Below are positions 1 through 5,847 of a DNA stretch of 6,305 nucleotides, in pieces (positions within the stretch are counted from its first letter, which is position 1; every line of letters starts with the position of its first letter). The notes under the pieces were generated by a model. It did not search any database. It saw nothing but the letters and a program-made list of their open reading frames with translations, and was not told the origin of the DNA. The position numbers were made by a program, and so were the translations under genes. The stretch is from Pseudomonadota bacterium. Its GTDB lineage: Bacteria; Pseudomonadota; Alphaproteobacteria; Sphingomonadales; Sphingomonadaceae. Location: contig JAEZBH010000104.1 in the NCBI GenBank assembly GCA_023427285.1, forward strand, positions 1 to 6,305, read 5' to 3'.

Positions 1-553
1 GCAGGCGCGCCGCCTCGCCGCCCATCTTCTCCAGCCGGGCCGCTGCCCAGTAGTAGGTGCTGATGTCGGTCGAGAAGATTTCCTCGATGTGCGGGCGCAG
101 CACCTTCACGGCAACCGTGCGGCCATCGAGCGTCACGGCCTTGTGAACTTGCGCGATAGACGCCGCGCCGATGGGCGTCTCCTCGAAGGAGGCGTAGAAC
201 TGGTTCAGCGGCCCGCCGAGTTCGCGCTCGACGGTCGTCTTCACCTGAGCGAACGGGAAGGGCGGCAGCTTGTCCTGAAGACGCTTGAGGTCTTGCGCGG
301 CATCCGGGCCAATCAGGTCAGGCCGGGTGGCCAGCGCCTGTCCAAGTTTGATTGCGGCGGGGCCGATTTCTTCGAACGCCTGCGCATACTGCGGCGTTGC
401 CGGAACGGTCAGGCCAACGCGGGCAATGCGGGCCACCAGCCGGGCGCTGGGGGGGATGTCCTGCACGTCCTCGAACGGGCGCAGCACGCCGTTGCGGGCA
501 AGAATCCGCCCCCATTTGACCATGCGCCAGGCATGAACAAGCTGACTGGGCAC
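1..553 (-). CDS. ubiB: UbiB-family atypical kinase/ATPase, N-terminal part (ubiquinone biosynthesis), cut by window edge
   Basis: This is the first 184 codons of a UbiB (ABC1/ADCK/COQ8) family protein; full-length members are roughly 500 residues, and the rest lies beyond base 1. UbiB is an atypical protein-kinase-like ATPase at the inner membrane that is required for aerobic ubiquinone synthesis; it is thought to help the Ubi enzyme complex or its lipid intermediates rather than to catalyse a ring modification. Visible hallmarks are the KxGQ motif (KLGQ, residues 69-72), the alanine-rich nucleotide loop GAASIAQVH (129-137, first alanine replaced by glycine) and the VAVK lysine (K150). I chose the GTG start at 553 because it lies 3 bases after the ubiE stop and has GGAAGG 8 bases upstream, and because the ten extra residues match the N-terminal lead-in of relatives. 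An in-frame ATG at 523 (MVKWGRILA...) is the alternative. The gene is very probably co-transcribed and translationally coupled with ubiE. Confidence 0.93.
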   Translation of the reverse strand, partial: MPSQLVHAWRMVKWGRILARNGVLRPFEDVQDIPPSARLVARIARVGLTVPATPQYAQAFEEIGPAAIKLGQALATRPDLIGPDAAQDLKRLQDKLPPFPFAQVKTTVERELGGPLNQFYASFEETPIGAASIAQVHKAVTLDGRTVAVKVLRPHIEEIFSTDISTYYWAAARLEKMGGEAARL

Positions 554-556
554 GCC

Positions 557-1285
557 TTACACCTTCCAGCCGGAATGGATGGCGACAACGCCGCCCAGAA
601 TCAGTTGCGAGCGCACGTTGGAGAATCCGGCAGTGCGAATCATGCCCTCGAACGTCTTGGAGTCGGGGAAGCGGCGGATGCTCTCGGCCAGATACTGGTA
701 GGCCTCGCGGTCCTTTGCCACCAGCTCGCCCATCTTGGGCAGCAGGTTGAAGGAGTACCAGTCATAGGCCCCGGCCATCAGCGGCAGCTCGACCTTGCTG
801 AACTCCATGCAGAAGAAGCGCCCGCCGATCTTGAGCACCCGATGCGCCTCGCGCAGCGCGGCCGGAATATCGGTCACGTTCCGAATGCCGAAGGAGATGG
901 TGTAGGCGCTGAACGAGGCATCGTCGAAGGTCAGCTGCTCGGCGTTCTGCTCGCTCCACTTCAACTCCAGACCGCGCTTGGCGGCCCGTTCCTTGCCGAC
1001 TTCCAGCATGGCCGGGTTGATGTCGGAGACGGTCACGTCCGCGCCGCGCTTGGCCATGCGGAAGGCGATGTCGCCGGTGCCGCCTGCCATGTCGAGAATG
1101 GGCTCGCCCTCGCGCGGGCGCACCTTGTCGACGAAGTAGTCCTTCCACATGCGGTGCATGCCCGCCGTCATCACGTCGTTCATGACGTCGTAGTTGCGGG
1201 CAACGCGACGGAAGACGTCGGTGACACGTTCGGTCTTTTCGGCAGGATCGACCCACTCGAAGCCGTAGGATACTTTTTCGCTCAT
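557..1285 (-). CDS. ubiE: UbiE, SAM-dependent C-methyltransferase of ubiquinone/menaquinone synthesis
   Basis: A complete class I SAM-dependent methyltransferase of 242 residues, slightly shorter than the 251-residue E. coli protein. UbiE C-methylates the benzoquinol ring in ubiquinone synthesis and, where present, demethylmenaquinol. The first family signature is at residues 32-49 (YDxMNDxM...HRMWKD). SAM motif I LDMAGGTGD is at 64-72, and the acidic-loop region DINPAML is at 88-94. The second signature ISFGIRNVTD is at 130-139, followed by LKIGGRFFCMEFS (151-163). The start is ATG at 1285. A TTG 12 codons upstream stays in frame, but the MSEKVSYGF beginning is typical of relatives. The Shine-Dalgarno is weak (GAGACGG-like). 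The gene is first in the minus-strand pair with ubiB and is divergent from mutM across 92 bp. Confidence 0.96.
   Translation of the reverse strand: MSEKVSYGFEWVDPAEKTERVTDVFRRVARNYDVMNDVMTAGMHRMWKDYFVDKVRPREGEPILDMAGGTGDIAFRMAKRGADVTVSDINPAMLEVGKERAAKRGLELKWSEQNAEQLTFDDASFSAYTISFGIRNVTDIPAALREAHRVLKIGGRFFCMEFSKVELPLMAGAYDWYSFNLLPKMGELVAKDREAYQYLAESIRRFPDSKTFEGMIRTAGFSNVRSQLILGGVVAIHSGWKV
562..567 (-). promoter_or_regulatory. Shine-Dalgarno of ubiB inside the end of ubiE
   Basis: On the minus strand GGAAGG lies 8 bases before the GTG at 553, within the last codons of ubiE. It supports the GTG as the ubiB start and implies coupled translation of the two genes. This is seen directly; its use is inferred. 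Confidence 0.6.
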
Positions 1286-1377
1286 GGCACCGTCTCTAAA
1301 GGAGGCTTGCGGCAACTTCAATTGCGGGTCACTGGGATCGCACGTGAGAAACGCCGCGGCAAGACAAGCGAGGGATC
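1286..1377. other. Divergent intergenic region ubiE / mutM
   Basis: This 92-bp gap must hold the signals for both the ubiE-ubiB pair and mutM. I see no convincing -35/-10 pair on either strand. Visible are a TTGCGG hexamer repeated at 1307-1312 and 1322-1327, and the GAGGGA Shine-Dalgarno of mutM at 1370-1375. Confidence 0.5.
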
Positions 1378-2193
1378 ATGCCGGAATTACCTGAAGTCGA
1401 GACGGTGTGCCGGGGCATGGCGCGGGTCATGGAGGGCCGCAGGATCAGGCGCGTCGAGGTGCGCCGCCCTGATTTGCGCCGCCCGATTCCCCTTGATCTG
1501 GCCGAGCGGATGACGGGAGCCGTCATCACCCGCATCACCCGCCGGGCCAAATATGCGCTGCTGCACACCGACCGGGGGGACGTGGTGATCCTGCATCTGG
1601 GCATGTCGGGCCGGGTGCGGGTGGACCCGGAGGCTCCCGAGAAGCACGACCATGTGCTGTGGGAGACGGATGACGGCCATGTGCTGGTGCTGAACGATGC
1701 CCGCCGCTTCGGCAGCCTTGATATCGAGCGGGAGGAGCTGCTGCACCTGCACCCGCTTTTTGCGCATCTGGGGCCAGAGCCGCTGGGCAATGAGTTTCAC
1801 GCCGAAGGATTGGCGGCAAAGCTGGCGGGCAAGATCACGCCCATCAAGCTGGCGCTGCTCGACCAGCGCGTGGTGGCGGGGCTGGGCAATATATATGTAT
1901 GCGAGGCGCTGTTCGGGGCCGGCATCGGCCCGCTCACGCCTGCGGGCACCCTGACGCCGGACCGGCTGGAGGCGCTGGTGGCCGAGATCAGGGCCGTGCT
2001 CCTGCGCGCCATTGAGGCGGGGGGCTCATCCTTGCGGGATTATGTGCAGGTGGATGGCGAGCTTGGCTATTTCCAGCACAGCTGGCAGGTTTACGGGCGC
2101 GAGGCGGAAGAGTGCCGGGTGTGCGCCCGTCCCATTACTCGCATTGTGCAGAGTGGACGCTCAACCTTCTATTGTGCCAACTGCCAGCCGTGA
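1378..2193 (+). CDS. mutM: Formamidopyrimidine-DNA glycosylase (Fpg/MutM), 8-oxoguanine base excision repair
   Basis: A complete 271-residue Fpg/MutM. The enzyme removes 8-oxoguanine and formamidopyrimidines from DNA and cleaves the abasic site by beta,delta-elimination. The mature N-terminus PELPEVETV supplies the catalytic proline (P2) and E3. K58 in RRAKY is the conserved beta-turn lysine. M75 in HLGMSG and R110-F111 in RRFG match the residues that fill the space left by the flipped base. GLGNIYVCEALF (168-179) holds the DNA-binding asparagine N171. The C-terminal zinc finger is C246-x2-C249 ... C266-x2-C269 with R261 in its loop. All key residues are present and the length is normal, so the enzyme should be active. 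The ATG has GAGGGA two bases upstream of it. A small exported protein follows after 13 bp and probably shares the transcript. Confidence 0.97.
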   Translation: MPELPEVETVCRGMARVMEGRRIRRVEVRRPDLRRPIPLDLAERMTGAVITRITRRAKYALLHTDRGDVVILHLGMSGRVRVDPEAPEKHDHVLWETDDGHVLVLNDARRFGSLDIEREELLHLHPLFAHLGPEPLGNEFHAEGLAAKLAGKITPIKLALLDQRVVAGLGNIYVCEALFGAGIGPLTPAGTLTPDRLEALVAEIRAVLLRAIEAGGSSLRDYVQVDGELGYFQHSWQVYGREAEECRVCARPITRIVQSGRSTFYCANCQP

Positions 2194-2206
2194 AAGGCGA
2201 TCTCGC

Positions 2207-2554
2207 ATGAAGATGGTGTTTGCTGTTGTGGCGTTGATGGCGGGTGCGTCGCTGCTGGAAGGGTTTGACGTTCCCGTCATGCCGGGTCTGGCGGAGGTTC
2301 CCGAGGCGCGTCTGACCTTCGACAAGGAGGAAGGCAGCATCATCGAGACCGTGCTGGAGGGCAGGGCTCCGGCCGGACAGGCGCAGACCTGGTACGCGAG
2401 CGCGCTCTCCGGGCTGGGCTGGACGCTGGAGTCGGCCACGGCAAAGCAGCAGGTCTATCGGCGGGGCGAGGACCGGCTGGTCATTGATTACACCCAGGCG
2501 GAGGGGGTGCTGCGCGTGCGTCTGCTGCGGGAGCCCGCCGGTCCCCGGCCCTGA
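2207..2554 (+). CDS. Small secreted/periplasmic protein of unknown function downstream of mutM
   Basis: A 115-residue protein that I cannot assign a function. Residues 1-18 (MK, then a hydrophobic stretch rich in V, A, L and M) look like a signal peptide. There is no lipobox cysteine and no second membrane segment, and in fact no cysteine at all. The mature part starts around GFDVPVMPGLAEVPE (19-33), followed by FDKEEGSIIETVLEG (38-52), a TWYASALSGLGW segment (61-72) and a strand-rich end (QVYRRGEDRLVIDY, then VLRVRLL). From memory, alphaproteobacteria often carry a small exported protein with a PxMPGLxEV...FDxxEG...LGW pattern at this place beside mutM; that resemblance is not checked. I chose the ATG at 2207 because AAAGG lies 9 bases before it and because it gives a clean signal peptide; the frame is open further upstream, within mutM. 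It is likely co-transcribed with mutM (13-bp gap). Confidence 0.75.
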   Translation: MKMVFAVVALMAGASLLEGFDVPVMPGLAEVPEARLTFDKEEGSIIETVLEGRAPAGQAQTWYASALSGLGWTLESATAKQQVYRRGEDRLVIDYTQAEGVLRVRLLREPAGPRP

Positions 2555-2627
2555 GGCGTTCTGAAGTTCGCCGTGCCTGAGCGCGCCTGTCTGTATCCGG
2601 GGCGTGGGCGCGGGCGGTGCCGCAACA

Positions 2628-2653
2628 GGAACCGTCCCAAACCAATAACCGTC
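2628..2653 (+). promoter_or_regulatory. Candidate EcfG-type (general stress sigma factor) promoter before the enoyl-CoA hydratase gene
   Basis: GGAAC (2628-2632), a 17-base gap and CGTC (2650-2653) come close to the alphaproteobacterial EcfG consensus GGAAC-N16/17-CGTT, differing at the last base. The predicted start near 2660 would give a leader of about 28 bases before the TTG codon. I see no sigma-70-type promoter in this 133-bp gap. A five-base plus four-base match can arise by chance, so this is tentative. Confidence 0.3.
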
Positions 2654-2672
2654 TGAGCAAAGACGAACAATC

Positions 2673-2680
2673 GGAGGAGG
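2673..2680 (+). promoter_or_regulatory. Strong Shine-Dalgarno deciding a TTG start
   Basis: GGAGGAGG lies 7 bases before the TTG at 2688. No ATG or GTG in frame lies at a comparable distance, and the protein from TTG begins exactly where the crotonase family begins, so the TTG is the start. Confidence 0.8.
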
Positions 2681-2687
2681 AAATCCC

Positions 2688-3464
2688 TTGAGCTACGAGA
2701 CCCTGATCGTTGAGACGCACGGCGCTGTCGGCCTGATCCGCCTCAATCGTCCCGAGGCGCTCAACGCCTTGTCCTTCAAGCTGACCAGCGAGCTGACGCT
2801 GGCGCTGCGCGACTTCGAATCGAACGATGCGATCGGCTGCATCGTGCTGACCGGCTCGGAGAAGGCGTTCGCAGCCGGGGCGGATATCAAGGAAATGGCG
2901 AGCAAGACCTTCGCCGAGGCCTACGAGGAAGACTTCATCACCTCGACGTGGGAGGAGATCACCCGTTGCCGCAAGCCGGTGCTGGCGGCGGTGAACGGCT
3001 TTGCGCTGGGCGGCGGCTGCGAGTTCGCCATGATGTGCGACACGGCCTATGCGGGCGAGAACGCCAAGTTCTCCCAGCCGGAGATCAAACTGGGCGTCAG
3101 CCCCGGTGCGGGCGGCACCCAGCGTCTTACCCGATTCGTCGGCAAGGCGCGGGCCATGGACATGTGCCTGACCGGGCGGATGATCAATGCGCAAGAAGCG
3201 CTGGAAATGGGCCTTGTTGCCCGCATATTCCCGACCGAATCGCTGGTAGATGAAGTTCTGAAAATCGCAGCGGATATTGCAGAGTTGCCTCGCGCAACTG
3301 TTATGGCGGTCAAAGAAATGGTCAATCGCTCCTATGAAACCACGCTTTCAGAAGGCATGCGATTCGAGCGCCGCTTGTTCCAGAGCCTGTTTGGAACAGA
3401 AGGACAGAAGGAAGGGATGGCGGCTTTCCTTGAAAAACGTAAGCCCAACTTCCAGAATCGATGA
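2688..3464 (+). CDS. echA: Short-chain enoyl-CoA hydratase (crotonase, EC 4.2.1.17 type)
   Basis: A complete 258-residue crotonase-fold enzyme. It should add water across trans-2-enoyl-CoA thioesters in beta-oxidation or related acyl-CoA breakdown, in the cytoplasm and usually as a hexamer. It closely resembles mitochondrial ECHS1 along its length. FAAGADIKEM (61-70) supplies the first oxyanion-hole amide near A65. ALGGGCEFAMMCD (106-118) supplies the second (G109) and the catalytic glutamate E112. QPEIKLG (130-136) supplies the second catalytic glutamate E132, and GAGGTQRLTR (140-149) and EKRKPNF (249-255) are also family segments. Both glutamates are present, which favours a hydratase over other crotonase-fold activities. 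The start codon is TTG with GGAGGAGG 7 bases upstream. The last third (from about 3230) is much less GC-rich than the rest. The symbol echA is generic; the substrate range is unknown. Confidence 0.93.
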   Translation: MSYETLIVETHGAVGLIRLNRPEALNALSFKLTSELTLALRDFESNDAIGCIVLTGSEKAFAAGADIKEMASKTFAEAYEEDFITSTWEEITRCRKPVLAAVNGFALGGGCEFAMMCDTAYAGENAKFSQPEIKLGVSPGAGGTQRLTRFVGKARAMDMCLTGRMINAQEALEMGLVARIFPTESLVDEVLKIAADIAELPRATVMAVKEMVNRSYETTLSEGMRFERRLFQSLFGTEGQKEGMAAFLEKRKPNFQNR

Positions 3465-3478
3465 AAATTGGTGCGGAC

Positions 3479-3509
3479 TCGTGCCCGTCCTGTTGACCGG
3501 GGGGCACGA
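3479..3509 (+). repeat. Inverted repeat after the enoyl-CoA hydratase gene
   Basis: TCGTGCCC (3479-3486) and GGGCACGA (3502-3509) are a perfect 8-bp inverted repeat with a 15-base loop, starting 14 bases after the stop codon. No T-run follows, so it is not a classic intrinsic terminator. It overlaps the -35 element of the rpsT promoter and could stabilise the 3' end of the upstream message. Confidence 0.55.
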
Positions 3510-3521
3510 CTCTGCCATAAG
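3493..3521 (+). promoter_or_regulatory. Sigma-70-type promoter of rpsT
   Basis: TTGACC (3493-3498) and CATAAG (3516-3521) are 17 bases apart and match the -35 and -10 consensus at 5 of 6 and 4 of 6 positions. Transcription would start near 3528, leaving a leader of about 55 bases before the rpsT ATG. This is the best housekeeping promoter match in the window, as expected for a ribosomal protein gene. Confidence 0.6.
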
Positions 3522-3582
3522 CCGCACCGCTCACGTCGGGCATTGTCCGGCGGTAATTATTCTTTTTGGCTGAGGACGAGAA

Positions 3583-3852
3583 ATGGCCAATACACCGCAG
3601 GCGCGTAAGCGCATCCGCCGCAACGCTCGTCGTGCGGAGATCAACAAATCGCGCGTCAGCCGCATCCGTACGTTCGTGAAGAAGGTCGAGCTCGCCATCT
3701 CTGGTGGCGACAAGGCAGCAGCTGAAGCTGCTCTGCTGGCAGCTCAGCCGGAACTGCAGCGTGGCGTCTCCAAGGGCGTCCTGCACAAGAACACGGTTGC
3801 GCGCAAGATTTCGCGCCTGACCCACCGCGTGCGCGCTCTGGCTTCGGCCTAA
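3583..3852 (+). CDS. rpsT: 30S ribosomal protein S20
   Basis: A complete S20 of 89 residues, the usual length. S20 is a primary binder of 16S rRNA and folds as a bundle of three helices. The beginning [17 protein letters not shown] is the family hallmark, followed by the [13 protein letters not shown] helix (24-36), and the C-terminal segment [15 protein letters not shown] (65-79) is strongly conserved. The protein is very basic with a low-complexity alanine stretch in the middle. GAGG at 3572-3575, 7 bases before the ATG, is the ribosome-binding site. The gene has its own promoter in the upstream gap and terminator-like hairpins after it, so it is probably a single-gene transcript. S20 represses its own translation in E. 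coli, but nothing in this leader shows that directly. Confidence 0.97.
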   Translation: MANTPQARKRIRRNARRAEINKSRVSRIRTFVKKVELAISGGDKAAAEAALLAAQPELQRGVSKGVLHKNTVARKISRLTHRVRALASA

Positions 3853-3860
3853 GAGCTTCT

Positions 3861-3878
3861 CGGGGCCGCAAGGCTCCG
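3861..3878 (+). repeat. Hairpin with GCAA tetraloop just after rpsT
   Basis: CGGGGCC (3861-3867) pairs with GGCTCCG (3872-3878), with one G-U pair, closing a GCAA loop of the GNRA type. It starts 8 bases past the rpsT stop codon and has no T-run after it, so it more likely protects the 3' end than terminates by itself. A further small inverted repeat AACGC-GTGT-GCGTT lies at 3887-3900. Confidence 0.5.
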
Positions 3879-3908
3879 GCGCATTCAACGCGTGTGCGTT
3901 CAATCATG

Positions 3909-3936
3909 GCCCCGGCCGGTAACGGCTCGGGGCTTT
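3909..3936 (+). terminator. Probable intrinsic terminator of rpsT
   Basis: GCCCCGGCCG (3909-3918) pairs with CGGCTCGGGGC (3923-3933) as a 10-bp stem with one bulged T and a GTAA loop, followed directly by TTT. The U-tract is short, but the stem is very stable. It is the third hairpin in the 60 bases that follow rpsT. Confidence 0.55.
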
Positions 3937-4053
3937 GTGCGTTCTGGAGTCGTGTGCAGCGGCGCTCGGAAAAAGTTGCGAATCGAGCTTTGCTCTGCCC
4001 GTAATAATTTCAGAGATTTAGATACTCCCGCCCGTTTAAGGGCTTGGGCTGTC

Positions 4054-4066
4054 AATCAATTTATTT
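4054..4066 (+). promoter_or_regulatory. Near-match to an IHF binding site
   Basis: AATCAATTTATTT fits the IHF consensus WATCAANNNNTTR at all but the final position. It lies in an AT-rich patch some 25 bases upstream of the candidate dnaA -35 element. Single degenerate matches are common, so this is only suggestive. Confidence 0.25.
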
Positions 4067-4089
4067 GCGCCGCGGGCTCTGGCGCGGCC

Positions 4090-4118
4090 TTGTGAAGGCT
4101 GGATGCGCTGGCTAAAGT
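4090..4118 (+). promoter_or_regulatory. Candidate dnaA promoter
   Basis: TTGTGA (4090-4095) and TAAAGT (4113-4118) are 17 bases apart, each matching 4 of 6 consensus positions. Transcription would start near 4125 and give dnaA a long leader of about 300 bases. A weaker alternative is TTGGTG (4264-4269) with AATGAT (4286-4291), 16 bases apart, closer to the gene. Confidence 0.35.
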
Positions 4119-4149
4119 CCCGGCTACCGAGATTCGGGGCAAAACGTAA

Positions 4150-4166
4150 TCTTTGTAACGCAAAGA
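4150..4166 (+). repeat. Inverted repeat in dnaA leader (TCTTTG/CAAAGA)
   Basis: A perfect 6-bp inverted repeat, TCTTTG and CAAAGA, with a TAACG loop. It stands at the start of the AT-rich block and could form a small RNA hairpin or serve as a regulator half-site pair. Confidence 0.4.
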
Positions 4167-4209
4167 AGTACGGACCTTGGAATGAATAAAATGTTCCAGG
4201 GACGTATTC

Positions 4210-4233
4210 AGGATTACTTTAGAGAAGTATCCT
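4210..4233 (+). repeat. Imperfect palindrome in dnaA leader (AGGATtACTT/AAGTATCCT)
   Basis: AGGATTACTT (4210-4219) pairs with AAGTATCCT (4225-4233) over 9 bp with one bulged T and a 5-base centre, TAGAG. Stems this AT-rich are less likely by chance than the GC-rich ones. Its size and symmetry suit a dimeric regulator's operator, but no cognate regulator is visible here. Confidence 0.45.
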
Positions 4234-4303
4234 AATTGCTCTGACTTCTTGATCTGGATGCAGTTGGTGTGTCGAGTATTCCACGAATGATGCGCGTTCT
4301 TTT

Positions 4304-4327
4304 TCGCTCCGGAACATATGGGAGCGA
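4304..4327 (+). repeat. Inverted repeat close to the dnaA start region
   Basis: TCGCTCC (4304-4310) and GGAGCGA (4321-4327) form a perfect 7-bp inverted repeat with a 10-base loop, preceded by T-rich DNA (TTCTTTTT). It lies about 100 bases before the chosen dnaA start and may structure the leader RNA. Confidence 0.45.
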
Positions 4328-4420
4328 TGAGTCTTCCTTTCCATGGGGCCGGAACGCAGCAGTATTCTCTGAGGCAACGGCTGGCTCGTTATGAACCCGC
4401 ACGTGGGAACAGAGCTTTAC

Positions 4421-4426
4421 GAGGGG
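4421..4426 (+). promoter_or_regulatory. Shine-Dalgarno deciding the dnaA start
   Basis: GAGGGG precedes the ATG at 4430 at a suitable distance (5 bases from GAGG). The in-frame ATG 39 bases upstream at 4391 has only a GAGG about 15 bases away, so 4430 is preferred. Confidence 0.6.
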
Positions 4427-4429
4427 CGA

Positions 4430-5824
4430 ATGAACGGGGATCTAGGAGGGCAGGCGGCTCATACCGGCGATCCGTGGCAGGCGATTCGAGACGTCCTGCG
4501 CGCGGAGTTCGGTGAGCGCACCTTCGAGAGCTGGCTGAAGCCCATCTCCTACGTGGGGGTGGAGGGCAGCGACGTGCTGCTCAGCCTGCCGACCCACTTC
4601 ATGTGTGACTGGGTGAAGAGCCACTTCGCCGAGCGTCTGCGCGCCCTGTGGGCCTTCTATGTGCCGGGCATCCGCTCGGTGCGTCTGGTGGTTGCCCCTG
4701 CCATGCGCGTCGAAACCCCGCCGACGGCTTTCCCCGCCAACGATTCGCACGCCAACGACGTGGTCGTGCCGGGTGATGCCTCCATCGACGAGCCCGAACT
4801 CGGCGCGCGTCTGGAAGAGCGTTTCACCTTCGACCGCTTCGTCATCGGCAAATCCAACGAGTTTGCCTACAACGCCGCGCGCCGCATGGCCGAAGGCGGG
4901 CCGATCAACTTCAACCCGCTGTTCCTTCACGGCGGCGTGGGCCTTGGCAAAACGCACCTCATGCACGCCATCGGCTGGGCGGTTCGCCAGCAGAAGGCCG
5001 ATGCCAAGGTCGTGTACCTTTCGGCCGAGAAGTTCATGGTCGCGTTCCTGGCGGCCCTGCGCCACAAGGACACCATCTCCTTCAAGCAGCGCTTCCGCAG
5101 CGTCGATGTGCTCATGATCGATGACGTGCAGTTCATCGCGGGCAAGGAATCGACCCAGGAAGAGTTTTTCCACACCATGAACGCCCTGATCGAGGACGGT
5201 AAGCGGCTGGTGATCTCCGCCGACCGCAGCCCCTACGATCTGGAAGGCATCGAGGAGCGCGTGCGCTCCCGCCTTCAGTGGGGTCTGGTGGCGGACATCA
5301 ACCCGACCGACTACGAACTGCGCCTGAACATTCTGCACTCGAAGGCGGAAGCCATGCCGGGCGTGATGGTCAGCCACGACGTGCTGGACTTCCTCGCCCG
5401 CAAGATCGTCTCCAACGTGCGCGAGCTGGAAGGGACGCTCAACCGCGTTGCCGCCCACGCCTCGCTCATCGGCCACCCGATTACGCTGGACTTCGCCCGG
5501 CAGGTGCTGGCGGACGTGCTGCGCGCCAACGACCGCAAGATCACCATCGACGACATCCAGCGCAAGGTCGCCGACTATTACAAGGTGAAGCTGTCGGACA
5601 TGCTCTCGGCCCGCCGGGCCCGCGACATCGCCCGTCCGCGCCAGGTCGCCATGTTCCTCGCCAAGAGGCTGACGCCGCGCTCTCTGCCGGAGATCGGCCG
5701 CAAGTTCGGCGGGCGCGACCACACCACGGTCATGCACGCGGTCAAGCGCATCGAGGAACTCCGCACCACCGACAGTGAGCTGGAAGCGGATATCGATCGC
5801 CTGTCCCGCCTGATCGACGGGTAA
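4430..5824 (+). CDS. dnaA: Chromosomal replication initiator DnaA
   Basis: A complete DnaA of 464 residues from the chosen ATG, or 477 from the ATG at 4391. DnaA-ATP binds origin boxes, oligomerises and melts DNA to load the replicative helicase. Domain I is residues about 14-88 ([24 protein letters not shown] ...), and domain II is a short linker (about 90-128). In AAA+ domain III, Walker A is GGVGLGKT (168-175) and Walker B is VLMIDDVQF (227-235). Sensor 1 is VISAD (261-265), the box VII arginine finger is R281 in RSRLQWGL, and sensor 2 is R331 in [14 protein letters not shown]-binding domain IV carries the signature [16 protein letters not shown] (426-441). All catalytic and DNA-contacting motifs are intact. 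It follows a long leader and ends at a strong intrinsic terminator, so it looks monocistronic. There is no dnaN directly after it, as is common in many alphaproteobacteria. Confidence 0.97.
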   Translation: MNGDLGGQAAHTGDPWQAIRDVLRAEFGERTFESWLKPISYVGVEGSDVLLSLPTHFMCDWVKSHFAERLRALWAFYVPGIRSVRLVVAPAMRVETPPTAFPANDSHANDVVVPGDASIDEPELGARLEERFTFDRFVIGKSNEFAYNAARRMAEGGPINFNPLFLHGGVGLGKTHLMHAIGWAVRQQKADAKVVYLSAEKFMVAFLAALRHKDTISFKQRFRSVDVLMIDDVQFIAGKESTQEEFFHTMNALIEDGKRLVISADRSPYDLEGIEERVRSRLQWGLVADINPTDYELRLNILHSKAEAMPGVMVSHDVLDFLARKIVSNVRELEGTLNRVAAHASLIGHPITLDFARQVLADVLRANDRKITIDDIQRKVADYYKVKLSDMLSARRARDIARPRQVAMFLAKRLTPRSLPEIGRKFGGRDHTTVMHAVKRIEELRTTDSELEADIDRLSRLIDG

Positions 5825-5847
5825 AGGGCGGTAGCTCCTGATTTTTT

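Larger units (their letters stand above)
3853..4429 (+). other. Non-coding interval rpsT-dnaA, with AT-rich dnaA leader
   Basis: These 577 bases contain no convincing gene. The first 80 hold the rpsT hairpins. The middle has an AT-rich patch with a near IHF site (4054-4066) and a candidate promoter (4090-4118). Bases 4141-4260 are only about 37% GC by my count, in a region otherwise above 60%, and carry three inverted repeats. I looked for DnaA boxes (TTATNCACA) on both strands and found none, nor a CtrA motif (TTAA-N7-TTAA), so this does not look like a DnaA-box replication origin despite lying next to dnaA. Four GANTC sites (3947, 3980, 4131, 4329) could be CcrM methylation targets. Confidence 0.6.

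Noticed and set aside
1298..1305. Perfect Shine-Dalgarno AAAGGAGG on the plus strand
   Set aside because: It lies opposite the ubiE leader. The only frame it could serve begins at TTG 1307 and runs out of frame through mutM with no recognisable product.
89..1513. Long plus-strand reading frame (474 codons) opposite ubiB and ubiE
   Set aside because: It spans two well-supported minus-strand genes and the start of mutM, and its protein resembles no family. Long antisense frames are expected in high-GC DNA.
3947..4333. GANTC (CcrM) sites clustered upstream of dnaA
   Set aside because: Four sites in 387 bp is only a little above chance, and GANTC occurs throughout the window, including inside genes, at about the expected rate.
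4318..4515. Small upstream frame overlapping the dnaA start
   Set aside because: ATG 4318 and ATG 4327 have no properly spaced ribosome site, and the product is low-complexity and arginine-rich. It is most likely an out-of-frame shadow of dnaA, although an overlapping leader peptide cannot be excluded.
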